From the NCBI GenBank assembly GCA_036768485.1, contig JAVLUZ010000141.1, forward strand, positions 6,151,349 to 6,215,348: DNA of 64,000 nt, given 5' to 3'. The notes under the pieces were generated by a model. That model worked only from the letters and a program-made list of their open reading frames with translations, made no database searches and was not told the DNA's origin. Both the position numbers and the translations under genes were made by a program. This stretch comes from Mermis nigrescens. Taxonomy: Eukaryota; Nematoda; Enoplea; Mermithida; Mermithidae. Position 1 is the stretch's first letter, and each line of letters begins with the position of its first letter. Shown here one piece after another: positions 23,559 through 35,169 of the stretch.

Positions 23559-25065
23559 CGGGCTTAGATCTAGCGGTTTAAACTTTACACTCTAGTGGAT
23601 GGTGTAAAAACAGATTTTGTCTAAGATATTTCCGCCAACTTCTTCCGGTTTAAAGTTGGGAAACATCGGATAAAATAAAAATAAAGCACGTTCTAAGGGC
23701 ATTAATGTCGAAGCAAATCGCGTTTAAAATCTTAATAATGAGTTATTTCTGGAGTGGTAAATTTTGAAATCAGGGGTGTAACATTGGGCGAAAAAACATC
23801 TATTTCTGTTTTTCAATTGGTCAATATCTTAAATAGGATGCGGAACAGAAGTCCTTCACACAAACGTACTACGATTCAAAGGCTACAGACTGATTCAAAC
23901 TGAATTTCTTTACAGTCAGTGGAGAGTTGGTGAAGATAATACAGTACTTTCTAAGAAGTATACGTCGCGTCAAATAGTGTTTATTTACATCGATATTGAG
24001 CTTTTTCGGAAGGTGTAAAGTTAAAATTTGGGGTGTTGACACGTGTTTATGCCTTGTTTTTTCTGTCTACTTCTCCGGTTATGAGTCTAAACATGATCAC
24101 AAGCCTAAAAATTAACTAGGGTAAAACGTCATGTGTCAGTTGGGCGCGTTTGTTTACAATCAACAGTGGTGTAAAGTTGTTTACATCTACTATTTATTCG
24201 AACTCAGACCATTGTGGAGAGTTGATTTTCTCATGAATATTGGTCGTAATGTCAGAGCAATATCAGAATCACGAATCCGACTAAAGCTTCCTCTTCACTC
24301 GGTGGCTGTGTCAAGTTTCACACTGAAAATTAACTTTAGTTCTAGAGCGATCTGAAAGCTATATCTTTTTTCAAAGTGTTCTATGTAACGTCAGAATCAC
24401 GAATTTGAGAGTTATTTCCCTCTACATTCAGTAGTTGTGTGAAGTTTGCACTATTCATTTGTAATTAATGTGTAAAGCTTACACTACAGAAACTGAGCTT
24501 TGGAAAACGTGAACTGTTTACAAAATATGCTCTGTGAGCTCAGGATACGAATCTGACTGTATGTTTTCGTTGCACTCAATAGTTGTGTAAAGTTTTTTAT
24601 TCCATTCGCTTTATTTTTTCAAATGTTCTAGAATGTCAGATTACATCTGAGAGTAAGTGTTCTTTACACCAGCAGTGTGCATTAGTTAATGGTGAAAATA
24701 TATGATCTATCTAAGTAAGGTCATATTATCTTACTTAAAAAAGATAATGCTGATAGTTCAGAACAATATGGCCTTCCGCTTTCCTGGACGCCTGTCATTA
24801 TTGTGGCATTTTACCGTATGTGTTACTGTTTACTGACTGATTAGCCCAAAATCGTGCTAATCAAAAGTAAAATACTAGCAAACAAGAATGCTCCGAGATG
24901 GAACAAAATGGAAGAATATGCTTGGAATAGCGGATTAGTAATGACATATGTAAAAGGAGGGGACTAGGAAAAAGTCACCTATACGTACAAAAATTTAAAA
25001 CCATCTGCTGAAAATCAGACTATCTCTAAGCAACACAAAAATCGGTAGTACCTATATTCTGCAGC

Positions 25066-25660
25066 CTCATTGCGAAAATACTTATTCGCTCATAAATCAA
25101 ACGAGTACTATGAAGTGGCATTCTCTCGTGCACAAAATGCAACTAGCTGGTATGCACAATAAGAAAAGTACCTTATTTGTGTGAGCGTCTTTTTTACTTT
25201 GTCATGCTCTTTGTCAAGTGAAGTATGTGCGCATGATATTCCCATCGAAAGCATATTTTCACTTTTATTTAAGTATTCTAGTTTTGTTGTGAGGTAGTTG
25301 CCTGAGACCATGAATGATGTTTGGGAGGCATAATTTGTTATAACTATTCACAATAACACTTTCACTGTGTCAGAGTAGTTTATTAGCTAGAAAATGTCAC
25401 TCAAAACATAACTGAATAACTAAGCAAAAACTTTTTTGAGTAAGCTAATATAGTAGCGTAATAATCTATACATTAAATAAGTCATATTCCTTTATGTTAC
25501 TGACTAAAACAAATCTGCAAACCACTCTTAAGCTATATTCTACAAAACCGATTATCATAAAAGTGGGACAATCGAATCGGTCTGGAGAAACGGGATTTTG
25601 GGCAATCTAAAACTGGTTTGTTTTATTCTTAGAAGAATCCAGGACAGTAGGTGAATCAAG
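25066..25660. other. Interior of the X-type element, no gene
   Basis: AT-rich; short frames only (for example 25108-25311 minus) with no recognisable motif. Confidence 0.35.
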
Positions 25661-25674
25661 ACGTTCGAGAAACG

Positions 25675-25875
25675 TGACAGAGCGGTTAGGCCATCTGGCC
25701 AATTGGGGCGGCCACCCTGGACGGACGGTCAGGCTGGACGGTTGGCCACATAGGAAGGACGGCCACCCTGTAAAATGTAACAAACAGGAAGACGGCCACC
25801 CTGGACGGACGGCCAGACGATGGATGGATGACCAACCTGGACGGATGGCCACGTAGGACGGACGGCCACTCTGGA
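25675..25875. repeat. GGACGGACGGCCACCCT minisatellite
   Basis: Units of about 17-20 bp based on GGACGG and GGCCACCCTGGACGGACGG, about eight copies with variations such as GGATGGATGACC. Both strands stay open through it, which explains the paired spurious frames (25607-25852 minus, 25674-25856 plus). Confidence 0.8.
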
Positions 25876-25879
25876 CAGT

Positions 25880-26235
25880 ACCATTTAGTTGGATATCAGT
25901 ATCGCATTTTTATGACAATATTTAATCAATATTCATTTTAGTGGCTCAATAGACAAATTATGACATTCGCATCTTGCTGTTTCTTATCGCTCCACAGTTT
26001 CACATGTTTTGCTAGCGTGATGAGATGATTTAGGTACATTTTTTCCTGCTTTGGCATTCTATGAGCTGTTAAAATTACCGATCTATCATTAAGTACCATT
26101 GTGTCTTATTTGCATGCTTATCTCGCTCATTCATCTTGCGCCGTGTCCTAAATTCTTTGGTGCTAACCTGTTTGTGCATGCTTAGTGCCTTGCCGCGCGT
26201 CTACCATTGCAACAGAGGTCGTTCAGACTTGCATT
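25880..26235. other. No recognised feature
   Basis: Sequence between the minisatellite and the foldback element; nothing noted. Confidence 0.35.
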
Positions 26236-26254
26236 CAGTTGAGTCGGTGAGCCG

Positions 26255-27260
26255 ATATTAGAGCGCACGACATTAGAGCGCCTACATTAGAGCGCACGAC
26301 ATTAGAGCACGCGACATTAGAGCGTGGTAACATTAGAGCGCCTACATTAGGCGCACGACATTAGAAGCGCGCAACATTAGAGCGCGGCGACATTAGAGTG
26401 CGGCGACATTAGAGCGCCTACATTAGAGCGCCGACATTAGAGCGCGCGACATTAGAGCGCCTACATTAGAGCGCCTGACATTAGAGTGCACAGACATTAG
26501 AGCGCCTACATTAGAGCGCCGACATTAGAGTGCGCGACATTAGAGCGCCTACATTGAGAGCGCCCGACATTAGAGTGCGCGACATTAGAGCGCCTACATT
26601 AGAGCGCCTACATTAGAGCGCACGACATTAGAAGCGCCTACATTAGAGCGCTCGACATTAAGAGTGCGCGACATTAGAGCGCCATACCATTAGAAGCGCC
26701 TGACATTAGAGCGCCAACATTAGAGTGCGCGACATTAGAGCGCCTGACATTAGAGCGCCTACATTAGAGCGCCGCGACATTAGAGCGCCTACATTAGAGC
26801 GCCGACATTAGAGATGCAGCGACATTAGAAGCGCCTACATTAAGCGCCCGACATTAGAGCGCAGCGACATTAGAAGCGCCTACATTAGGGCGCCCTACAT
26901 TAGAAGCGCACGCGACATTAGAAGCGCCTACATTGAAGCGCGACATTGAAGTGCATTGACGACATTAAGCGCTACGTACATTAGGAGCGCCTACATTGAA
27001 GCGCCGACATTGGAAGCGCCCGACATTAGGAAGCGCCTACATCAAGCGCCCGACATTAGAAGTTAGCGACATTAGAGCGCCTACATTAAGCGCCCGACAT
27101 TAGAGTAGCGCGACATTAGAGCGCCTACATTAGAGCGCCTACATTAGAGTCGACATTAGAGGTACGCATGCATTAAGCGCCTACATTAGAGGCACGACAT
27201 TAAGCGTACATTAGAAGCGCCGACATTAAGGCATGACATTAGAAGCGTGGCATTAGGCGC
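26255..27260 (+). repeat. ACATTAGAGCGC minisatellite, left arm of the foldback element
   Basis: About 1 kb of 12-16-bp units. Two variants alternate for much of the array: ACATTAGAGCGCCT and ACATTAGAGCGC-GCG/CCG. Units degrade towards the right (GAAGCGCC, ACATTGAAGCG). Many junctions contain CpG-rich GCGCGCG steps in otherwise AT-rich surroundings. Confidence 0.95.
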
Positions 27261-27534
27261 AGCCATAATAGATGTTTTCACTGACTTTACAAAACTTTTA
27301 TGCTGATAAATAGAGAATTCGCCGATTAAAGCTTCACGGACAAAACGAGCATGCCTTTGAAAAATTCATACTGTATCTTACATTAGAGATTATTTGCAAC
27401 AATTCATATACTTTCCGATTTAGGATTGGATACGCTTTCCATTATAATGGGGCAAAGTTACCTACGCATGAATATCTCGGTATGAGGTAGTGATAAATGC
27501 ATGCGGTTACTTTTGTTTTGCAAAGCAATTTTAA

Positions 27535-27715
27535 GATTTTCTGCACTGTCCTGGCTGCTCCTAAGTGACTTTTGATACGTTTTTAAACGCTTTTAAGCTT
27601 TTCTGCACTGTTTTGGTTGCTCTTATGTGACTTTTGATACGTTTTTAATCGCATTTTAAAGCTTTTCTGCACTGTTCTGGCTGCTCCTAAGTGACTTTTG
27701 ATGCAAAATTTTTTC
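27535..27715. repeat. Three tandem copies of a 64-bp unit
   Basis: TTTTCTGCACTGT starts at about 27536, 27599 and 27664, followed each time by CTGGCTGCTCCTAAGTGACT and TTTTGATACGTTTTTAA. Located inside the foldback element. Confidence 0.85.
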
Positions 27716-28690
27716 GAAAAAATTTTCGAAAAGTTTATGACATAACTTCTTTGTCACAGAAGTTATCAAAAATGCATTTTGCCTTTTGATCTGCACTTAA
27801 AATGCCAAAGCGTCGCATGACGTGTAAGTAGCAGATAAATTTACACTTCTGGAAGAGCTGTAAAATGGTCACGTATATAAAATATGCTGGAGGGCGCGAA
27901 GCGCTCAAGAAAAATATGGTTGGGGGTTCAGGGGACGCGCTGAAGAACCGCTTGACGGGGTCTGAGGCGAAGCAGCAGAAAAGTTTGAGTTCTCGAAGTT
28001 TTTAAGAAACAAGGTAACAATAAAAAAATTAAGGATTTTAAGTCACAACTAAAATTTGAATTTGAATTCACATGACGCACCTCACTCAACATTTCCATTA
28101 ATGATTACCGAACTTCCATTCCATCCACCAAGTATGACCCTCACATTCAGGCTTTTTCTGCACGGGTCCCTGTGCACCGGTGCACAAATTCCGAAACAGT
28201 TTTTCACCCAAAAAATTTTTATGCACTCTATTTTTGGTGAAATTCTAACAGCTTGATTTTCATCCCCAAACAAGTTTCTATGATTTCTTTGAACTCTAAG
28301 TCGTTTTTATGCAGAAAAGACATTCTATCTACCTGTTATTAAATTATCTGTACACCAAAATTCTAAAGCCAGGCAGCTTTTTTGAAACAGAATTCAGCTG
28401 CTGCCTTAAACATTACAGTGCCAAAAAATCTTACGTCTTGCAATTTTTTCAAAGGTGCTAGATGGAAATATGCAATCAGTAATGCAATTCGCAGTGAAGA
28501 AAAAAATCACTTGACATTGCACTCCTAACAAAATCAAGCATGGTGTATTGCATATTCTGCAAAGACGTTGTGTATAAACGTGAGCTTGGGCGGACCACAA
28601 AATTATAACAGAACCAAAAGAATGGCTTCTCATCCTCAGAAAAGGATCTGATATTTTCTGATCAAGATATTTTCCATTTTAATTTTAGTT
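27716..28690. other. Core of the foldback element, no recognised gene
   Basis: A short palindrome (AATTTTTTCGAAAAAATT) is at 27712-27730 and another (ACTTCTTTGTCACAGAAGT) at 27746-27764. A GC-rich hairpin GGGCGCGAAGCGCTC lies at 27893-27907. Frames on both strands at 28056-28273 and 28406-28633 are short and unrecognised. Confidence 0.4.
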
Positions 28691-28698
28691 ATAAGAGA

Positions 28699-28800
28699 AA
28701 AATGAAAGAAAGAAAGAACGAAAGAAAGAAAGAAAGGCTTCAAATTCTTTCGTTCTTTCTTTCTTCTTCTTTCTTTATTTCTTTCTTTCTCATTTTCTCT
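28699..28800. repeat. Inverted (GAAA)n / (CTTT)n hairpin
   Basis: A purine run (ATGAAAGAAAGAAAGAACG...) is followed after GGCTTCAAATT by its pyrimidine mirror-complement (CTTTCGTTCTTTCTTTC...). The two halves can pair as a hairpin of about 35-40 bp. The overlapping frames are artefacts. Confidence 0.85.
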
Positions 28801-28864
28801 GTTTATCTCGCATTTTTCAAAAAATTTTTGTCTCAATGGGGCCCCTTAAACCTGCTAGTGCATA

Positions 28865-29013
28865 TACACTCTAATGCTGGAACTCTAATGTCGCGCACTC
28901 TAATATTGTGCGCTCTAATGTTCTGTGCTCTAATATCGCGCGCTTTAATGTCACGCGCTCTAATGTCGCGCGCTCTTATGTTGGCGCTCTAATGTTGTGC
29001 GCTCTAATGTCTG
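28865..29013 (-). repeat. Inverted minisatellite, right arm of the foldback element
   Basis: About ten units of CGCGCTCTAATGT with variants, the reverse complement of the array at 26255-27260. Confidence 0.9.
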
Positions 29014-29312
29014 CGTGCCAGTTGAGTCAATGATTTGTCGTTTTCTTTGATTCAGATTGATCACTTATTTTGAAGAATAAACTGCTGTATTGTTTATTAC
29101 TAAAGCCGCAATTAACATCTGTAAGCTGCAGAATATGCTTCGATTTTTGTGTTGCTCCTTAGCGAAAATCTGATTTTTAGCAGCTTATTATGATTTGTTA
29201 AACGCATAGGTGATTTTTTCCTAGTCCGCCTCTTTTATATCTTTACTAATCCACTATTCCAAGTATATCCGTCCTTTCTGTTCCATCGGAGCATTTTATT
29301 TGCTTTCTAGTA

Positions 29313-29816
29313 CTTAAATGCATGCTTAAGTTGTATACCTTTTCCGATTTGGAGTTTAATAAGCTGCAGTGAAACAGAGCTAGTGCATGCCATTTTATCT
29401 GTTTTTTGCTTGCAATGCAGCTTTTGCTGTATTTTTCCAATGAAAGACGTCTTCACCATTTTGCTTAATATTTGTGTATGCATCCGAATGTTTAATAAAT
29501 TATACATGCTACATTTAAGATTATTGGTCTTACTTTTATGGCACACCCTTTTATCCGCGCAATATGCCGTCCATTTTCGATTATGTTAAAGTAGATTATT
29601 TCATGGAAACGCATCAAAGCTTTGCTGGATTATTAGCTTACTTACATAGATACATTTTCATTGTTAAGATGTAACTGAATAAGCAGCATAATAAAACATA
29701 CAGCACTAAAATGAAGGAATGGGAGCTAAAGTCTCATTATCGTCGTTTAGGGCTACTTTGTTATATTTTAGTGCCTTCTTTCGTCACTGCTGATCTCATG
29801 GCAAAAATAAAAATCG
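29313..29816. other. No recognised feature
   Basis: Short frames on both strands (29246-29589) without recognisable motifs. Confidence 0.35.
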
Positions 29817-30161
29817 ATGTCATTTCATAAAAGTCGTCGTAACTTTTTCTCTAAATCTAGGACGCTAGGACTCGGAATAGAACAACGGGGAATTTCTCGT
29901 GAAAAAAATGGGCAAAATGAGATTTATAAATGGGTTAAAATCGGGAATTGTCTCCTTAAAAAATGCTTGAAAAGAGTAGACACTGTAGTTTCAACATCAT
30001 TTATACATTACTTAATATTCTTACCAATTCTTTATGGTAATTTAAGCACCAACAGGCTTCCCTTTGACCTCTCTTCAGATCGGTTATATTGCACTGAGAC
30101 TGTAAAACAAAGAGGTCAGACAAAAGATAGTAGTGATGTGAGGAACTCGGAGCTTTCGTGA
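29817..30161 (+). CDS. 114-codon frame, unrecognised
   Basis: Starts with a basic segment (MSFHKSRRNFFSKSR), has a hydrophobic stretch near residues 60-75 (SFIHYLIFLPILYGNL) and ends hydrophilic. It could be an exon or a chance frame; no conserved motif or splice sites could be assigned, and a second frame in a different register follows at 30270-30476. Confidence 0.2.
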   Translation: MSFHKSRRNFFSKSRTLGLGIEQRGISREKNGQNEIYKWVKIGNCLLKKCLKRVDTVVSTSFIHYLIFLPILYGNLSTNRLPFDLSSDRLYCTETVKQRGQTKDSSDVRNSELS

Positions 30162-30634
30162 ATTTGCTAAACAAAAAACATTTTTTTGAGATTTCCATCG
30201 TTCTTCAAAGATCGTGTGCTTGCATAAAAAATAACATGAACTGTCTGTCAGTGAATAAGAACTGAAAAAGTGCAACAACTCGAAATTCAAAAATCATCTA
30301 AAACACAATTTGGCTTATCCAGAAAAGTTTACGCTTGTCAAAGTCCAAAAATACGTACTTATTGTCTCAGTAATTTAATACCGAGCTTGTTCTTCAGAGA
30401 CAACTTCGACCAACGCGATAATAAGAGATCTGCGCAAGATGAGAGGTCAACCATAGTCGATATTAGCATTTTTTGATTGAAATATCTTTTGGAAACGTGA
30501 AGGTAGCAGCCATACATAAATATGAGGTGGGGCATGGAGATGGTTTTGAATCACGCAAGGAAACTATCTCCATCTCACTCCAGAATAAAGTTCTTAGCGT
30601 TATTGTTTTGGAATTTTGTCCTACCAGACTCAAC

Positions 30635-30905
30635 CATACCTAGGTGTGAGGGTTTAGCGGGAGTATGCACCTCCCTTCAGAAATGAAACTACCCCCAGAA
30701 ACCAAAATATCCCCTCCCCGATTCATTTTTGAAATTTTTTTCTGTTTTTCCTGTTCCCGCAATTTTTTGATGCCAATGGATCGTGCTCGATGAGAAACGT
30801 TTAAATGGTGTTTTTCTCGCCATACCACCATTTCTAAGGCCATTTTTTGACCTCTGAAAAAATCTTGCGACCCCTTCCGCAGAGCTTTGGTGCCGCCCAC
30901 CTATG
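30635..30905 (+). mobile_element. MITE-A copy 5
   Basis: 271 bp, ends CATACCTAGGTGTGAGGG and GCCCACCTATG; flanks GACTCAAC (30627-30634) and AACTCAAC (30906-30913). Confidence 0.88.
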
Positions 30906-30913
30906 AACTCAAC

Positions 30914-31685
30914 CCCAATCCGGTTGATGTTAGTTTGGAGCCCATAATGCAAACACCCGTCGCAGTCCCTAGGATGAAACCCTTGTCGTTTCTTTTTAAA
31001 GTTTCTGACTTCTGATCATCAGGCTATACCAGTTGCTTGCTGACATCCATTGAGGGTGTAACCCTAACAAAGGAGAGAAAAAGATTTTTGGTGCTAATAA
31101 GGCAAAATTAAGGCTTCAAAAAAGCTCTTCAGGCCGTGGATCTATATATGGTCGTAACGCAGTTAGACAATGATACTTTTGCAGTAAAAGCGAAGGATGC
31201 TAAGGATATTACCGTTTATTTTGTTTACCTGCAGTAAAAATCATAAATTATTCAAAATATTATAGAAATTATGTATATTTATTTCCGAATTATATTGAGT
31301 TTACGTGTTCCATATTGGGCTCTTAAAGACTTTCTTCATGGTCTTACTTTCGCTCGTTGTGTCATATATAATTACTAATATGAAATAACAATTGAATGGA
31401 CGGAAGCTGAGTAGTTGCGGAACATTAAAATTTTCACTGTCTCCAAAATTTGTGAAGTATGAAGTAATAAATATTGCTCATTCTTGCTGAACATGAACAG
31501 CAGTCTGAAGCATCTGCTCTGCAATGTTTCTTTCTTTTTGGATAACAATAATATTTTGTAATTAATTTGCACCAGAACTGTTTTCGCGCCAAAATGGCTA
31601 CTAAAACATGTCGACTTAGACCAGGAATTGTTCCATTCTTAGACCACATACGCCTTTTAAACAAGAACGAAAATCATGATAGTAT
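30914..31685. other. No recognised feature
   Basis: AT-rich, short minus-strand frames (31375-31664) with no motif. Confidence 0.35.
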
Positions 31686-32086
31686 ATATAGAAAGTAGCA
31701 ATGAAAAATGCTCCGCTGGAACAAAAAAGACGAACATACTCGGGATTACAGATTGTTAAGGCGATAAAAGTAAGGGACTAGGAAAGCTACCGATCTATAC
31801 GCCTAAAGTTGCAAATTCTGTTCAAATCAGACTTTCTCGAAGCGACACTAAAAATCCAAGCATGTTTTGCGGCCAGCAGATTGAAATAAACAATTAAACC
31901 AAAAACCGATTGAAAAAGCAGAAAGTTAGCTACGCTGTAGCTATGAGAAAATAGATGTCGTAAACTAGGAGCGACTTTGTCAGCCAATTGAATGAAATAG
32001 TAAAGATTGATGCATTCAAGACAATCAAAGAAATTGTTGATTTAAAGCAGTAGGAAACACGTAAGCATAAGTGAAACAGACTACAT
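31686..32086 (+). repeat. Module X left half
   Basis: GTAGCAATGAAAAATGCTCC, the full terminal repeat and interior to GTGAAACAGACTACATC; there it is joined directly to the outer hairpin of the next arm element. Confidence 0.7.
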
Positions 32087-32157
32087 CATAGGTAGCGCGT
32101 TAGCGCGTACCTATAATATACTTGGGTACCCCCAACACCTGGGCACCCCCCCTACAG

Positions 32158-32436
32158 CTATAACGGGACACTTCTGGAAGGTGCGGTTTTTTTTAAAAGA
32201 AAGATAATAAAAAAATTCGCGGCCTGTGTTTTTTTGTTGTTCTTGAAACTCAAAATTGACTGTGTAAAGAAGGTGTAAAGTTTTTGTGTAACGTTATAAC
32301 ATAGGACAAATTTTGGGACCTTTATACTGCGGCATGTGGACAACTGAGTATTGATGACTCGAAGGATTGAACAGAATAGGATAATAGAGGGATGAATTCG
32401 ACAGATGACTCTTTTTTTGTTTTTTGAAATTCGCAT
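32158..32436 (-). CDS. Conserved outer-arm frame (92 codons), unknown
   Basis: Residues 39-85 read VPKFVLCYNVTQKLYTFFTQ and on to FFIIFLLKKTAP. Comparable frames occur at the same arm position in the two other outer ends: 22134-22346 on the minus strand and 39025-39228 on the plus strand. All three keep a KF-X2-CY...K-X-Y...S-X-LS pattern. This could be a small gene or simply homologous repeat DNA that happens to stay open. No known domain. Confidence 0.25.
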   Translation of the reverse strand: MRISKNKKRVICRIHPSIILFCSILRVINTQLSTCRSIKVPKFVLCYNVTQKLYTFFTQSILSFKNNKKTQAANFFIIFLLKKTAPSRSVPL

Positions 32437-34798
32437 TATTTATTGAACGGCAGTGTAAAGAGTGCGAAAATCTGGGGGTGAAAAAGCACTTTTTGGTCGA
32501 GTTTTCAACCTTCCTATGTCCGATACTAACTCCGGTTATGAGGTTTTTAAAATGTTTTCAGACAGAAATGTAGAGCGGATCAAGGGCTACATTCTGCATA
32601 TAAGCAAAGTCTTGTATGCTCTATGGTGAGTTAGATCCTGGGGTTTAAAGTTTACACTCTAGTGGATGGTGTAAAAAACGGATTTTAACTAAGATTTCTC
32701 TGCCAAATTTTTCCGCTTATGAGTCAGTGCAAATCGAAGACAGCTTTAATAAAGTGCCTCACAGGGGCTAAACATCGCAGCAAACCGCATTTAAAAAAAC
32801 GCAATATTGAGTTATTTATGGGGGTGTAAAGTTCGAAATCAGAGGTAAAAAATGGGCTAAAAAACACGTTTTTTCCGAAGTTTGATTGATAAATCATACC
32901 AAATAATTTTTGCAACAGAATTTTGGCACACAGGAATGTACTACGATTTAAAAGCTACAAATTGTACCAAACCGAATTTCTTTAAACTCAATGGGGAGTT
33001 CGGTACGGAATTTTAAAGTTTACAGTGTTCTAAATGATGGAAAATACGTTTTTGTTGCGTTTTTTGTTCGCCACTTTCTCCGTCCAGAAGTCGGGATAAG
33101 TCTAATAGAATAAAAATAAAGTGCTTTATATCGGGTGCATGTCAAAGCAAATTGTCTATACATTAATATTTAGCGAGTGTAAAGTCAAAAATTTGGAGTT
33201 TTAAATGCGTTTCTGTCTTGTTTTTTCTGCCTGCTTCTCCGGTTACGAGTCAGGGACACGTTTATCAAGTCTAGAAATGGACCAGGAATCAAATTTGATA
33301 TGCCAGTCTGGCGCATATGTTTACACTCTACGGTGTTGTAAAGTAGTTTACACCAATTGTTAGTTTGCCCATAGAACATTATGTAGACTTTATTTTTCCA
33401 TAAATATTAATCGTAATATCGGAACAATATCAAAATTACGAATCTGACTAAAATCTTCTTTACACTAGGTGTTTACATTAAGTTTACACTACATATGTAT
33501 TTATCTTCGTTTTTGAGCATTCCTGAAACCTAATTTTTTCTTGGAGCCTAGAAGTTTTCAAAGGATCAAATGTGAGACGTCACGTAGGCGCGTTTGTTTA
33601 CATCCAACAGTGATGTAAAGTAGTTTACATTCATTGTTTATATGTCCTCAGACCATTGTAGAGACATAATTTTTTCATGAATGTTGATCATAATATCCGA
33701 GTAATTTTTTACACTGCATGTTAGCCTTTGTTCTAGAGCATTGCAAAAATCGAAATTTTTTCCTGAGAAATAAAAATTTACAGGGAATGAAATATATACG
33801 TCAATTGGGCGCGCTTGCTTACACTCAGCAGTATTGCAAAGTGGTTTAAACCTAATGTTTATTGTCTTTAAAACATTATGGAGACTCATTTTTCCATAAA
33901 TGTTGAAAGAAATATCGGAGCAATATCAAAATTACGAATCTGACTAAAATATTCTTTACGCTATGTGTTTGTGTAAAGTTTACGTTACGTGTTAACCCTA
34001 ATTCGATAGACTTGCAGAGACTTTGTAACTTACGTCAAGAAATTTTCAAGGATTCATATGTGAGACATCAATTAAGTGAGTTTGTTTACCCTCAAAAGTA
34101 ATCTAAAGTGATTTAAAAATTATGTTCAAGTGTCCTTAGATCATTGAAGAGATGTAATTTTGTCTTAAATGAGTTGCATTAAAGTTAAATCTTTCTTAGC
34201 CGTGTTTATAATATGCTTCACAAAATCTTGCACATGGAGAGCTATCGTTTAATTGATGTAAATTGCCTGCAAAAGTGGTTTAAAATGAACCAGCAATCAC
34301 ACTACTGTGCACAGAAGTCGACAAAGATATACAGCTTTATTGTAATCATGTACATTAATAAGCCGTAAACTTTTAGTATTCTCTACACCTAGTAGTTGTG
34401 TAAAGTTTGCACTATTCATTTGTTGTTAATATGTAGTCTATACTACAAATTTATTTTACTACCAAATCAAAGCGTTAGTGTTCCTTACATTTGATATTTG
34501 CGTGAAGTTTTTGAATTTTAGCCGAAAATCTTTGCCTTCTAATTTACCAACATCCCGCCTTTTCCATTTTCTTGAAGTTTAAAATCTTTTATAATTCTCT
34601 CATAATTTAATGGTAGGTTTTAACTTTAAGTTTCTCTTGGTTTACAACTCTCGCTTAGCAAGCTCATTTTTCAAAACTTTTTCATAGTGATCAGATTAGT
34701 TGCGTTTAGTTTGGAATTGGTGGACGGTCGTTATTTTATTACTCGGCTTAAATAAACCAAGTGACTATCTTTTGATTATTTTTCTTCATCGCAAATTC

Positions 34799-34863
34799 AA
34801 ACACCCAATTTTCAATTTGAAAATTGACCCAATTTTCAATTTGAAAATTGAAAATTGGGTGTT
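34799..34863. repeat. AT-rich perfect hairpin in the left arm
   Basis: ACACCCAATTTTCAATTTG and its reverse complement CAATTTGAAAATTGGGTGT-like partner flank repeated CAATTTTCAATTTGAAAATTG units, so the segment can fold onto itself over about 30 bp. Confidence 0.85.
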
Positions 34864-35169
34864 TTCAATTTCAAAAGTCACAACACATTGTGCTTGTGTA
34901 TTGATTGAGTGAGGATTTGCAATGTGAATTCGTTGGTTAAATTTTTGTGCTTGATTATAAGTGAACTGCACATTAAGAAGAAATAACTTAATGCAGTTTT
35001 AATTTGAAAATGGATGGTGTCAATAAGGTTGTCTTGTTTAAAAAGGATAATGCTGATGTTGAGAACAATATTGTTTTCCGCGTTCTTGGACTGTTGTCAT
35101 TATTGTGGCATGTTACTGATTGTGTTTACTGACTGATGTACTGAAATCACGCTAATTAAAAGTAGTGTA

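Larger units (their letters stand above)
21804..24872 (-). repeat. Arm repeat, reverse copy (outer end at left)
   Basis: The outer end carries a GC-rich hairpin GGTAGCGCTTAGCGCCTACC (21810-21829), then TATAATATAC and a GGGTACCCCCC block, as at 32092. The body shows the ordered arm blocks in reverse, with repeated TTTACACTCTAG-GGATGGTGTAAA units and the CTCCGG-TATGAGTC block. It holds two secondary insertions: MITE-A at 21890-22152 and a truncated module X at 23073-23558. The unit at 22560-23072 is duplicated at about 23560-23950. Confidence 0.7.
26246..29018. mobile_element. Foldback element with minisatellite-built ends, 2.77 kb
   Basis: The left end (26255-27260) consists of roughly 65 copies of a 14-15-bp unit (ACATTAGAGCGCCT and variants). 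The right end (28865-29013) consists of about ten copies of the same unit in inverted orientation (GCGCTCTAATGT). The whole is flanked by a perfect 10-bp direct repeat CAGTTGAGTC at 26236-26245 and 29019-29028, which looks like a target duplication. Long inverted ends made of tandem subrepeats with a 9-10-bp duplication are the definition of foldback elements. The central 1.6 kb has no recognisable transposase. Confidence 0.75.
24873..29312. mobile_element. 4.4-kb element with X-type terminal inverted repeats
   Basis: Left terminal repeat 24873-25065 (ACTAGCAAACAAGAATGC...) and right terminal repeat 29112-29312 (reverse complement) share private variants such as CTTGGAATAG-GGATTAGTAA and TCACCTATNCGT that other X copies lack, so they are likely the two ends of one element. 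The interior is unlike module X. It contains a minisatellite at 25675-25875 and a whole foldback element at 26246-29018, whose removal leaves about 1.66 kb. No target duplication could be identified. Confidence 0.5.

Noticed and set aside
25607..25856. Paired frames on both strands (DGHPGRTARR-type repeats)
   Set aside because: They are translations of the GGACGG minisatellite.
26255..27260. CRISPR-like array
   Set aside because: Units are contiguous 12-16-bp repeats without unique spacers, in eukaryotic DNA; it is a minisatellite arm of a foldback element.
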